From Sandaracinaceae bacterium (GTDB lineage Bacteria > Myxococcota_A > Polyangia > Polyangiales > Sandaracinaceae), in NCBI GenBank assembly GCA_040218145.1, contig JAVJQK010000097.1, forward strand, positions 1 to 62,074: a DNA stretch of 62,074 nt. Reading direction: 5' to 3'. A model generated the notes under the pieces. It saw nothing but the letters and a program-made list of their open reading frames with translations, was not told where the DNA came from and did no database searches. Shown one piece after another: positions 1-7,477 of the stretch. The translations under genes and the position numbers were made by a program. Positions within the stretch are counted from its first letter, which is position 1. Every line of letters starts with the position of its first letter.

Positions 1-296
1 CGCGGAGGCGGGCGCGGGCGCGGAGGCGGGCGCGGAGGCGGACGCGGAGGCGGGCGCGGAGGCGGGCGCAGAGGCGGGCGCGGAGGCGGGCGCGGAGGCG
101 GGCGCGGAGGCGGGCGCGGAGGCGGGCGCGGAGGCGGGCGCGGAGGCGGGCGCGGAGGCGGGCGCGGAGCCGGGCGCGGAGCCGGGCGCGGAGGCGGGCG
201 CGGAGGCGGGCGCGGAGCCGGGCGCGGAGGCGGGCGCGGAGGCGGGCGCGGAGGCGGGCGCGGAGGCGGGCGCGGAGCCGGATTCGGAGGCGAAGG
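1..296. repeat. 12-bp imperfect tandem repeat array
   Basis: About 24 head-to-tail copies of a 12-base unit, GGCGGGCGCGGA in one phase, run from the window edge to about 296. Rare single-base variants (GAC for GGC, GCA for GCG, CCG for GCG) mostly respect an Ala-Glu-Ala-Gly reading. The array sits in an open frame that continues to a stop at 410-412, so it is probably a coding minisatellite that can expand and contract by whole codons. It may extend beyond the left edge. Confidence 0.9.
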
Positions 297-412
297 CGGG
301 AGCGGATGCAGCTGACCGAGGCTTGGCCGGCAGCGGACGCCACGGAGACGCAGCGGACCCAGCTCCGGGGTCTTCACTGCGAGCGCGCGGTGGACATAGG
401 GGACGGAGGTAG
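2..412 (+). CDS. 3' end of an Ala-Glu-Ala-Gly repeat protein (start outside window)
   Basis: The frame starting at base 2 is open from the window edge to a TAG at 410-412. It reads as about 24 AEAG/AEPG/AEAD tetrapeptides, followed by an acidic to basic tail of roughly 40 residues ending in an Arg/Gly-rich stretch. The start codon lies to the left. Variants inside the array are synonymous or give Ala/Pro/Gly/Asp, which fits selection on this frame. It ends 6 bases before the stop of the convergent gene at 419. The opposite strand is also open here (an Ala-Ser-Ala-Pro reading), so the strand is not certain. No function is recognised. Ala/Glu/Pro repeats of this kind are usually flexible linkers or tails of larger proteins. 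Confidence 0.45.
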   Translation, partial: AEAGAGAEAGAEADAEAGAEAGAEAGAEAGAEAGAEAGAEAGAEAGAEAGAEAGAEPGAEPGAEAGAEAGAEPGAEAGAEAGAEAGAEAGAEPDSEAKAGADAADRGLAGSGRHGDAADPAPGSSLRARGGHRGRR

Positions 413-418
413 CGGCCT

Positions 419-1162
419 TCAGGGCTCGTCGTCGGTCGACTCGCGGGCGATGCGCCCTCGGTCGGGCGGGGCGGAACCGTGCGGTTCTCGCTCGTCGCGC
501 ATGCCGGGCAGGACGCCGAAGCGGAAGCCGCCGAACAGCAGGAGCACGGTGGCGGCGGCGACGACGTACGCGCCGACGCCGATCTCGGCCGCGATGGCGC
601 CGTGGGCTTGCTCGACCCCGCGCTGCACGTTGAGCCAGGTGTAGGCGGTCGAGAACGCCGGCATGACGGCGAGGAGCACGGCGACGAGGCGGGTGCCCAG
701 CATCTGGAGCGGGGTGCGACGCCGGAGGAGCATCCAGAAGTAGAGCGCGCCGACGAAGGGCACGGTCCAGAGGTTCTTCGCGCGGTCGGTCGCGAGGTCC
801 AGGCCCGTCCAGCGGAAGGGCTCGTCGTCGAAGGATCCCGTCACCATCGGGAGGAAGAAGGCGACGAGGAGCAGGACCGCGCCGAGCGCGAGGGCGCCGC
901 GGCCGAAGCGGATGTCCCACGGCAGGACGGGCTCGTCCCAGGCCGGGAGGTCGGTCTCGTGGGCCTGGCGCGGCAGGTCCTGGAACTCCACCAGATCCAG
1001 CTCGTGCACCGGGCAGACGCGCTCGCCCTCGTAGCACTCCCGACAGAAGGGGCAGAAGAGGATCCTCCCGTCGGATTCGATCGGCTCGGGCTCGGCGGAG
1101 GGAGGCATCGGCTCGGTCACTGTGGTCCTCGACGACGTGCTGCTCAGCGTGGTAGCGCCCAT
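419..1162 (-). CDS. Membrane protein with N-terminal zinc-ribbon-like motif, function unknown
   Basis: About 247 residues from the ATG at 1162; an in-frame TTG at 1177 and an ATG at 1108 are alternatives, and none has a clear ribosome site. Near residue 40 is a Cys cluster (CPFCRECYEGERVCPVH) that looks like a small zinc ribbon of the kind that begins many myxobacterial kinases and membrane proteins. It is followed by four to five hydrophobic segments: LALGAVLLLVAFFLPM, a segment around FVGALYFWMLL, LVAVLLAVMPAFSTAY, and VGAYVVAAATVLLLFGG. The C-terminus is polar. It lies 45 bases downstream of the Ser/Thr kinase on the same strand and may be co-transcribed, so a role linked to that kinase is possible. 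No family is recognised. Confidence 0.7.
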   Translation of the reverse strand: MGATTLSSTSSRTTVTEPMPPSAEPEPIESDGRILFCPFCRECYEGERVCPVHELDLVEFQDLPRQAHETDLPAWDEPVLPWDIRFGRGALALGAVLLLVAFFLPMVTGSFDDEPFRWTGLDLATDRAKNLWTVPFVGALYFWMLLRRRTPLQMLGTRLVAVLLAVMPAFSTAYTWLNVQRGVEQAHGAIAAEIGVGAYVVAAATVLLLFGGFRFGVLPGMRDEREPHGSAPPDRGRIARESTDDEP

Positions 1163-1207
1163 GTCGACGGCCGACAACGGCGGCGCGGCCGAGTTCCGGA
1201 CGCGACG

Positions 1208-3529
1208 CTATCCGCCCGCCGCGGGGAGCGCGAGGCTGAGCGCCGCTTCGCGCTGGTCGGCCTCGAGGGTGAGCTGCTGCTCGACCGTTTGCCGGCCCGG
1301 CGCGGCGGCCCGGATCTGGATGGTCTGGCCAGCGCTGAGCCCGGGCACGTCGAGCGGCGCGCTCCCGCGGAGCACTCCGTCGATGTAGATCTGCGCGCCG
1401 GCCGGGTCCGACTCCACGTGCAAGGTGACCCGGATGGGGTTGAGGATGACGGCCGTGCGGTTCGGCCCCTCCTGGATCCGGATCTCCTGCGACCGCGTCT
1501 CGTAGCCCGGCAGGCGCACCTCCACGCTGACCGTCTGCCCCGGCTCGACCGTCTCGAGGATCACGGGCGCCGCGCCGAGCTCGCTCCCGCCGTGCACGAC
1601 GGTCGCCCCTTCGGGGACCGTCATCACCTCGAGGCTGGTCGGCTTCGGACGGGCCGCGAGCCACGTACCGAAGCCAGCCACGAGGAACGCCCCGATCGAG
1701 ACGAGCACGATCGGGAGGATCCAGCGGCGCGGCTGGGGCTTGCCGAGATCGGCCGGCGTGCCCGTGGAGACGGGCGGCGGCTGGGCCGCGAAGGGATCGG
1801 CCAGCGGCGCCGGAGTCTCGGCCGCCACCTGCGCGCCGCCGAACGGGTCGAACTGGGACGGTTGTGCAGGAGTCGGCGGCGCGGGCGCCTGCGGAGGCTG
1901 GAAGAAGCGCTCGGCGTCGGCCGACAGGCGCATGCCCTTGGTGGGGTTGGCCAGGGCCCCCTTGCGCTGGAGGGTGGCGGTGTCCTCCGACCACGCCTGG
2001 GTCTTCTCGGGCTTGAGCTCGTCGTCGAGGGTCTGGTCGGTGGTGTCCGGATCGTCGGCCAGCGCGGGCGGCGGCGGCTGTCGCGGGGCCGCTGGCGGCC
2101 TGGGGGGGAGCCTCGACGGCGGCGGCATCGACGGGGGCTTCGGGGGCGCGTTGGGGCGGACCGACGGCGCGCGCATGCCGGCCGGCTTGGGGAACGACGC
2201 CATGGCCACGGTCTTCTCCGCCGGCATCTCCGGTTCGGAGGGCGGTCGGGCGGCCTGCGCCTGGCGGCTCTTCGCGATGAGCTGATGGACCTGGGCGAAC
2301 GTCTCTCCGTCGCCCTCGACGAGCGTCGACTCGTCCCACGCGCCGGGCGCCTTGAGCTTGGTCTCCTCTTCCCAGTCGTCGAACGAGCGCCCCGCGGTCA
2401 CCGTCGGGCCGTCGTCGGCCTCGACCTCGCTCGTGGGCTTCTGCGCGGACTTGCCCAGGACGGGCTTCCGCCGGAACGGCAGGATGTCGTTCCGGGTCAT
2501 GTCCTCGACGTCGTCGAGGTCGAAGATGACGCTCGCCTCCGCCGCCGGGCCGAACTCGGCGCGCGACATGGCCGGCAGGGAGTGCTCTTCGCTCGGGTCG
2601 GGCGCGCGGCGCGCGGCCTCCTCCTCCGCGGTCGGGAGCTTCAGCACCTGGCTGTGGCGCTTGACCTCCTCGGGGAAGAGCGTGCCCATGAGCTGCGCGA
2701 GCCGCGACGACGAGAAGGTTGGGTTCGTCCGGTACAGGAGGTCGGACAGCGCCTGGCTCATGTCGATCGCGTTCTGGAAGCGATCCTCGGGCTCCTTCGC
2801 GCACGCCTTCAGGACGATCTGCGCGAGCTCCTCGGGGATCTCGCGGCGCTTCTTGCGAGGGCTCGGCACCTCCGCCTTCCGCACCCGATCGAGGAGCGCG
2901 GGCACGTTGTCCTCCTGGTAGACCATCTCCCCGGTCAGCAGCTCGTGGAGCAGGAGCCCGGTGGCGAAGATGTCCGTGCGCGGGTCGACGGGATCGCCCC
3001 AGGCCTGCTCGGGCGACATGTAATAGTACTTGCCCTTGATCACCCCCACCTCGGTCTGCCCGCCGCGCAGCGCGGCCTTGGCGATCCCGAAGTCGACGAG
3101 CTTCACCTCGCCCGCGTAGCTGACGAGCACGTTCTGCGGGGAGATGTCGCGGTGCACGATCCCCATCGACTCGCCCTCGTGGTCGCGCTTGCGGTGCGCG
3201 TACGCCAGGCCGTTGAGGACCTCGACGGCGATGAAGCAGGCGATGTCGAGCGGCAGCGCGAGCTTCTTGTCGCGCGCGCGCTTCTGGACGCGGAAGGTGT
3301 CCGCCCCCTCGATGTACTCCATCGAGATGTAATAGGTGTCGTCGATGCAGCCGAGGTCGAAGGTCTGGGCGATGTTCACGTGCGTCAGCTGCACGGAGAT
3401 CTTCGCCTCCTCGACGAGCATCGTGATGAAGTGATCGTCCTCGCTGAAGCGCGGATGGATCACCTTGATGGCGACGAGCTTCTCGAAACCCCCGAGGCCC
3501 TTGGTCTTCGCGACATACACCTCGGCCAT
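1208..3529 (-). CDS. Eukaryote-type Ser/Thr protein kinase with C-terminal PEGA repeats
   Basis: This is a 773-residue product if read from the ATG at 3529. Kinase motifs, in this numbering, are VAIKVI with the ATP-binding Lys22, HRDISPQN with catalytic Asp128, DFG at 146-148 and SPEQ near 172. A Pro-rich linker follows to about residue 600. A single membrane segment lies at about 601-625 (ILPIVLVSIGAFLVAGFG). Two PEGA-type repeats follow (SLEVMTVPEGATV and LHVESDPAGAQIYIDG), so kinase inside and PEGA outside the membrane. The glycine-rich loop is cut by this start: GGMAEVY normally follows a stretch such as PFGPYTLLRRLAVG, and exactly that is encoded in frame upstream (to about 3583). The frame stays open to at least 3780 without ATG, GTG or TTG. 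A CTG at 3604 is the nearest plausible start. The true N-terminus is therefore about 20-25 residues longer. Confidence 0.92.
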   Translation of the reverse strand: MAEVYVAKTKGLGGFEKLVAIKVIHPRFSEDDHFITMLVEEAKISVQLTHVNIAQTFDLGCIDDTYYISMEYIEGADTFRVQKRARDKKLALPLDIACFIAVEVLNGLAYAHRKRDHEGESMGIVHRDISPQNVLVSYAGEVKLVDFGIAKAALRGGQTEVGVIKGKYYYMSPEQAWGDPVDPRTDIFATGLLLHELLTGEMVYQEDNVPALLDRVRKAEVPSPRKKRREIPEELAQIVLKACAKEPEDRFQNAIDMSQALSDLLYRTNPTFSSSRLAQLMGTLFPEEVKRHSQVLKLPTAEEEAARRAPDPSEEHSLPAMSRAEFGPAAEASVIFDLDDVEDMTRNDILPFRRKPVLGKSAQKPTSEVEADDGPTVTAGRSFDDWEEETKLKAPGAWDESTLVEGDGETFAQVHQLIAKSRQAQAARPPSEPEMPAEKTVAMASFPKPAGMRAPSVRPNAPPKPPSMPPPSRLPPRPPAAPRQPPPPALADDPDTTDQTLDDELKPEKTQAWSEDTATLQRKGALANPTKGMRLSADAERFFQPPQAPAPPTPAQPSQFDPFGGAQVAAETPAPLADPFAAQPPPVSTGTPADLGKPQPRRWILPIVLVSIGAFLVAGFGTWLAARPKPTSLEVMTVPEGATVVHGGSELGAAPVILETVEPGQTVSVEVRLPGYETRSQEIRIQEGPNRTAVILNPIRVTLHVESDPAGAQIYIDGVLRGSAPLDVPGLSAGQTIQIRAAAPGRQTVEQQLTLEADQREAALSLALPAAGG

Positions 3530-3781
3530 ACCACCGACGGCGAGGCGCCTCAGCAGCGTGTAGGGGCCGAAAGGCTTCGGCAGATCGAGGGCGTCGCTGA
3601 GCAGGGGTTGACTGTGATTTCGTGTAGGAATTCGCGAAGTCGGCCATGTGGCCGGTGCACCGAAAGCATAGCCGCTGCCCTCGCGGCCGGTAAAGCCACA
3701 TGAGCCTTGCTCCGCGCCCTCCCCTGATGGAATGGTCCGTCTGGTCCGTTCGTCGCATTCGAGCGGGAGGGCGAGAGGGTC

Positions 3782-4303
3782 ATGACAGACAACGCGTCGC
3801 CGCCGGCTCCGAGGCCGGTCAACACCTCCATTCTTCGTGAAATCGGGCTCTTCGGGGGCCTCGACGAAGCCACGCTCGAGCTGCTCGCGAAGGAGCTGCC
3901 CCTCGAGCAGGCGGTCGTGGGCTCACGGGTCGTCTCCGAGGGAGATCCGGCGCGCGAGATGTACGTCGTGGTCGGCGGCGAGCTCGAGGTCCTCAAGCGG
4001 AGCCCCGGCGGCAGCGAAGTGCGCGTCGCGATGCTCGGACCCGGCGACTGGTTCGGGGAGATGGCGATCGTGGACGTGCAGCCGCGCTCGGCCACGGTGC
4101 GCGCGCTGGCGCCGAGCACCCTGCTCCGCATGAGCGCCGAGCACGTCGATCAGCTCCTCTACCGGCGCGACCTCAAGGCCTACGCGCTGCTCGTGATGAA
4201 CATCGCGCGCGAGCTGTCGCGCCGGCTCCGCGTGGCCGACGGCATCCTCAGCCAGTTCGTCGGCTCGGTCACCGACCAGTACCTGAAGCCGTCGGCCGAG
4301 TAG
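3782..4303 (+). CDS. Cyclic-nucleotide-binding domain protein without DNA-binding domain
   Basis: This 173-residue protein is almost entirely a cNMP-binding beta-roll. The phosphate-binding cassette is FGEMAIVDVQPRSATV at about 91-106, including the Glu and Arg that contact cyclic nucleotide in the CRP family, and GDPAREMYVVVGGELEVL is the preceding strand pair. The C-terminal helix (about 135-160) ends without a helix-turn-helix, so it is a regulator or sensor subunit rather than a CRP-type transcription factor. An AGAGGG ribosome-site-like sequence precedes the ATG. It is divergent from the Ser/Thr kinase gene and runs toward the ppsR-like gene, ending 7 bases from that gene's stop. It may sense a cyclic nucleotide for a partner protein. 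The partner is unknown. Confidence 0.85.
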   Translation: MTDNASPPAPRPVNTSILREIGLFGGLDEATLELLAKELPLEQAVVGSRVVSEGDPAREMYVVVGGELEVLKRSPGGSEVRVAMLGPGDWFGEMAIVDVQPRSATVRALAPSTLLRMSAEHVDQLLYRRDLKAYALLVMNIARELSRRLRVADGILSQFVGSVTDQYLKPSAE

Positions 4304-4310
4304 CTCCGGC

Positions 4311-5153
4311 TCAGATCACGATCGAGGACGCCATCGTCGGCAGGTCCTCGCGATCCTTGAGCGCCTCGAGGATGATCGTCGCCGTCTCCTCGATGGCCCG
4401 ACCGCTGACGTCGATCACCATCCAGCCCGGGTGGCTGCTGAAGATCTCGTCGGCGTACTCGAGCTCCGCCCCGACGTGCTCGCGCAGGCCGTAGTTGGCG
4501 TCCGCGGGCATGCCGAGCTGGATGAGCCGCGCCTTGCGGATCTCCAGGAGCTTCTCGATCGCGAGCGTGAGCCCGACGACCTTCTCGGGCGCCACCTCGG
4601 ACAGCTCCGGGGGCGGCGGGACGCCGAGCACGAGCGGCACGTTGGCCACCTTCAGCCCCCGCCCCGCGAGATACGTGGAGAGCGGCGTCTTGCTCGTCCG
4701 GCTGACGCCGGTGAGCACCAGGTCCGCCTTGCGGAGGTTGCGCGGCTCCTTGCCGTCGTCGCTCTTGACCGCGAACTCGATCGCCTCGACGCGCCGGAAG
4801 TACTCCTCGCTGAGGGGCATCGTGGCGGTCGGACGGTTGAGCGGGGTCGCCTCGAGGTAGTTGGCGACCTTGTGAATGAGCTGCCCGATGACGTCGACGC
4901 TCTCGATGTGCTCCTGCGCCGCGACCTCGTGGAAGTACTCGCGCAGGTCGGGTGACACGAGGGTGAAGACCACCATCGCCCCGGCGTCGTTCGCCTTCTT
5001 GAGGACCTCTGCAACCGCCTCGGGGTCACGCACGCGCGTGAAGAGGCGGATGCGGACTCTCTGGTCGGGGAACTGGAGGAGCGCAGCGCGCACGACCCGC
5101 TCGGCCGTCTCGCCGGTGGAGTCGCTGACCACGAAGATCGTCGGGCGTTCCAT
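4311..5153 (-). CDS. ppsR: Pyruvate, water dikinase / PPDK regulatory protein (bifunctional kinase/pyrophosphorylase, DUF299)
   Basis: 280 residues from the ATG at 5153, chosen because GGGAGGAG lies 5-6 bases upstream; an in-frame GTG at 5198 has no such site. The protein starts with IFVVSDSTGETAERV and carries the family P-loop GVSRTSKTPLS at about 149-159 and the Pro-rich VLGVPPPPEL segment. Members of this family phosphorylate PEP synthase (PpsA) or pyruvate phosphate dikinase using ADP and dephosphorylate it with Pi, switching gluconeogenic flux in the cytoplasm. Its length matches the family (about 270-280). The target enzyme is not in this window. The gene is convergent with the cNMP-binding gene. 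Confidence 0.93.
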   Translation of the reverse strand: MERPTIFVVSDSTGETAERVVRAALLQFPDQRVRIRLFTRVRDPEAVAEVLKKANDAGAMVVFTLVSPDLREYFHEVAAQEHIESVDVIGQLIHKVANYLEATPLNRPTATMPLSEEYFRRVEAIEFAVKSDDGKEPRNLRKADLVLTGVSRTSKTPLSTYLAGRGLKVANVPLVLGVPPPPELSEVAPEKVVGLTLAIEKLLEIRKARLIQLGMPADANYGLREHVGAELEYADEIFSSHPGWMVIDVSGRAIEETATIILEALKDREDLPTMASSIVI

Positions 5154-5238
5154 CCGCTCCTCCCGTGAAGCGAGCGGCGTGACGCTCGATTGCGTCACGC
5201 CGCGACTTCAACCTACCACGACCGAGCCCACGAAGGGC

Positions 5239-5385
5239 TCACCACTTCTTCGCGAGACGACGCCCCGTCTTGGCGCGGCGCATGCGCTGCACGCGGCGAC
5301 GGTTCTTCGCCTTGAGCTTCGCGTTGCGTCGGTTGGTCTTCCCGCGGTTCTTCTTCCGGGGCTGCTTGGAAATGGGCAAGTACAT
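5239..5385 (-). CDS. Small, highly basic protein (48 residues)
   Basis: A short frame reads from the ATG at 5385 to TGA at 5239-5241. It begins MYLPISKQPRKKNRGKTNRR and ends RRLAKKW. About half the residues are Lys or Arg and there are few acidic residues, so it probably binds RNA or DNA or is a ribosome-associated peptide. AAGAGG about 12 bases upstream can serve as a ribosome site, and a good sigma70-like promoter lies at 5416-5443. A longer overlapping frame in the same strand lacks these signals. I do not recognise a named family. A nucleic-acid-binding role is inference from composition. Confidence 0.75.
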   Translation of the reverse strand: MYLPISKQPRKKNRGKTNRRNAKLKAKNRRRVQRMRRAKTGRRLAKKW

Positions 5386-5415
5386 GGCTGAATCGATCCT
5401 CTTGGAAGGAGCCGG

Positions 5416-5443
5416 AGCCTAGACGAAAGTCGGCGCCGGTCAA
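5416..5443 (-). promoter_or_regulatory. Sigma70-like promoter of the small basic protein gene
   Basis: On the minus strand, TTGACC (5443-5438) and TAGGCT (5421-5416) are separated by 16 bases. The -10 box lies about 30 bases before the ATG at 5385, giving a short leader. Confidence 0.55.
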
Positions 5444-5482
5444 GGGTGTCGGGCGCGAATCCGCTGGCGTTTTAAGCACGAA

Positions 5483-5508
5483 AGCCCCGGCGCCAGGGCG
5501 CCGGGGCT
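5483..5508 (-). terminator. Rho-independent terminator after the Cys-rich lipoprotein gene
   Basis: AGCCCCGGCGCC (5483-5494) and GGCGCCGGGGCT (5497-5508) form a 12-bp perfect inverted repeat. Read on the minus strand it is followed by TTTCGTGCTTAAAA, and it lies about 20 bases after the stop codon at 5529-5531. Confidence 0.75.
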
Positions 5509-5528
5509 CTCAGTGGGTCAGGCCCAGC

Positions 5529-7115
5529 CTAGGGGCGATCTTCGCAGTTACCGATCATGTTCTCGGTGAGCGTGGTCGGACAACGCTGCGACTCGAGGCA
5601 CTGCCCGTCGCCGCGGATCGGCAGACTCGGACGAAGCCGATCGGACGGGGGTGAGCACTCCCCGCCAGCGACCCGACACACGCCGGTCGTCGAACCCGTC
5701 TGGATGCGGCACTCCTCCATCATCGTCACGTCACAGTCGAGGTCCGTCGTGCAGCCATCCACGCAGCGGCCGAAGAAGTCGGCGCCGAGGACTTCACAGG
5801 CCTGGTTGCCGTTGCAGTCGGCGTCCTCGGTGCAGAGCTGGTTCAGCGGACGGCAGAAGCCCGTCGCCGATCCGTCCGGCTCCACGCAGATCTCGTCGCT
5901 CTCGCACGTGATTGCCATGGGGTCGGTGCCCGAGGGATCACAGTAGGGCTGGCACGTTCCCGCCTCGGGGTCACGGAACCCACCGATACGACAACGCTCG
6001 TCCGCGTGGCACTCGCCGTCGTTGCGGCAGATGCCAAAGCAGAGGCCGGTGTTGTCATCCGGGAGCCCGCTCTGGGGGGAGCACGCCTGACCCGCGAAGC
6101 AATCGTCGGGGGTGCGACACATGTCGAGACAGAACGCGGCGTCGTTGCCACCCACGCCCACGCAGATGGCACCGTCGGGACAGGGGAACATCGGGGCCAT
6201 ACCGGTCGCGTCGGGCAGGTTGCACTGGTAGGTCGCGCAGCGGCCACCGATCAGGCACACGCCGATATCGCTCGGGCAGTCCTCGTTGGAGTCGCACTCG
6301 GATCCGAAGGCGGCATCAGCAGGCGGCGTCCACTCGCAGCGACCGGTCGTCGAGTTGCAGGTGAAGGGATTGCCCTCACGCTGCACGGTTACGAGCTGTT
6401 CGGTGCGGTTGAGGCCCCAGTCGAGGTTGCACTGCAGGTCGGACACACAAGCCTCGATGCAGACGTTCTCGCTCACGTCACAGGTGTAGCCGTCGGGGCA
6501 GCCTCCGTTGGTCGCAGGGTCGTAGGCGCAGTTGGCACGGCAGATGCCGGGGCTCGTCTCGCTCGTGCGCCCGGAGATGTCCAGGTTGGCGGCGCCGATC
6601 CCGACGGCGCCGAACGCGCTGGCGCCTCCGAGCGTCTCCGAGCAAGTCGCACAATCGCCGCACATGTCTGTGGTGGTATCGCACGCGTTCGAGCACTGGC
6701 CGCCCGGCGCAAAGCCGATCGGCACGTCGGACGGTCCACCTGCCTCGAACTCACCCTCTTGGCCGGGTACGGGAGTGGTCCCCATGGGAATGCCGAAGAT
6801 GTTCCCAAGGGTTGCCTGAGCGCCTGTCATGGGAAGCGTGGTGAGCTCCTCGAAGCAGTTCAGACCCGTCACGCAGCGTGTGCCACCGAGACAGGTGGCG
6901 CCCATGCGACCAGGCGTCGGAGGCGTGGTGCAGCCCATCATCATCATGCCGCCGTCGCCGGCATCCACGGGGTCCACTCCCGTGTCCGGATCCATGTCTC
7001 CGTCCAGGACGATGCTCGCGTCGCCAGTGTCGACGGTGCCGTCGTCACAACCAGTGGCCACCCCGCCGATCAGCAGTGCCGCCATAATCGAATGAAAGAT
7101 CAACCGCTCGTTCAT
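5529..7115 (-). CDS. Cys-rich secreted lipoprotein, function unknown
   Basis: 528 residues from the ATG at 7115, which has GGAGGAG 4 bases upstream; longer in-frame openings (to 7385) lack a site and lack sensible sequence. The N-terminus is a lipoprotein signal (MNERLIFHSIMAALLIGGVA, then the lipobox Cys at about residue 23), followed by an acidic, Asp/Gly-rich linker. The body holds more than 40 Cys in short repeats of the type C-x-x-D-x-D-C-x5-8-C and C-x-x-G-x-C (for example CRTPDDCFAGQACSP, CTEDADCNGNQAC). These look like small disulfide or EGF/Dickkopf-like modules found in many myxobacterial surface lipoproteins. It has its own promoter (7207-7235) and terminator (5483-5508), so it is monocistronic. 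Third-position GC looks lower than in neighbouring metabolic genes. Its role may be in cell-surface adhesion or recognition (inference). Confidence 0.85.
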   Translation of the reverse strand: MNERLIFHSIMAALLIGGVATGCDDGTVDTGDASIVLDGDMDPDTGVDPVDAGDGGMMMMGCTTPPTPGRMGATCLGGTRCVTGLNCFEELTTLPMTGAQATLGNIFGIPMGTTPVPGQEGEFEAGGPSDVPIGFAPGGQCSNACDTTTDMCGDCATCSETLGGASAFGAVGIGAANLDISGRTSETSPGICRANCAYDPATNGGCPDGYTCDVSENVCIEACVSDLQCNLDWGLNRTEQLVTVQREGNPFTCNSTTGRCEWTPPADAAFGSECDSNEDCPSDIGVCLIGGRCATYQCNLPDATGMAPMFPCPDGAICVGVGGNDAAFCLDMCRTPDDCFAGQACSPQSGLPDDNTGLCFGICRNDGECHADERCRIGGFRDPEAGTCQPYCDPSGTDPMAITCESDEICVEPDGSATGFCRPLNQLCTEDADCNGNQACEVLGADFFGRCVDGCTTDLDCDVTMMEECRIQTGSTTGVCRVAGGECSPPSDRLRPSLPIRGDGQCLESQRCPTTLTENMIGNCEDRP

Positions 7116-7206
7116 CTCGCTCCTCCGCGCCAACGTGCCCACCCCACAGGTGAGGCCGTCTCGCCTACGAGCGCCAAGGCAGTGGCCCCAGCGCGAAAAC
7201 GCGCGG

Positions 7207-7235
7207 ACGCTACCGGTCCGCCCGTACAGTGTCAA
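7207..7235 (-). promoter_or_regulatory. Sigma70-like promoter of the Cys-rich lipoprotein gene
   Basis: On the minus strand a perfect -35 box TTGACA (7235-7230) and a TAGCGT -10 box (7212-7207) are separated by 17 bases. The leader to the ATG at 7115 would be about 85 bases. Confidence 0.6.
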
Positions 7236-7260
7236 GGTCAGCAGCGCAGGCCGACGTCGT

Positions 7261-7277
7261 GGTGACAACCTGTCACC
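7261..7277. promoter_or_regulatory. Palindromic operator-like site
   Basis: GGTGACA-ACC-TGTCACC is a perfect 7-bp inverted repeat with a 3-base spacer. It lies about 26 bases upstream of the -35 box of the lipoprotein promoter, a position suited to an activator dimer. The binding protein is unknown. Confidence 0.4.
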
Positions 7278-7477
7278 GCCAAGCCGACACACGCCCCTCA
7301 TCGATGTCGCAGCTGCTACGGAAATCGACCAGGGGCGTTCATGCAGCGCCCGGGCCATGGCAAACAGTGGGGTTTGGCGGCCCAATTGCCACGACGGGAC
7401 TCCGAACGCGGAGCGCTCCGGGACAACCGCGTCAGGGGGGCGTAAGAATCTGAACGCCCCGAGAGTCCGGCCGGGGG

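Larger units (their letters stand above)
7116..7477. other. Intergenic region of about 360 bases with promoter and inverted repeat
   Basis: No convincing gene lies here. It carries the promoter of the Cys-rich lipoprotein gene (7207-7235, minus strand) and an upstream 7-bp inverted repeat (7261-7277). The part from about 7280 to 7477 is the region downstream of the gene ending at 7478, and I see no clear terminator hairpin with a T-tract in it. Confidence 0.7.

Noticed and set aside
1-296. CRISPR array
   Set aside because: Units are 12 bases and directly joined, with no spacers. It is a coding tandem repeat.
479-3703. Plus-strand ORF of 1,074 codons over the kinase region
   Set aside because: It is antisense to the kinase and zinc-ribbon genes, rich in Arg/Gly/Leu, has no domain, and is explained by the high-GC third positions of the real genes.
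3530-3780. Frameshift upstream of the kinase start
   Set aside because: Another frame offers ATG GCC GAC (MADFANSYT), but reading it to the kinase needs one base change, and no homopolymer run explains it. Kept only as a possible error in the finding.
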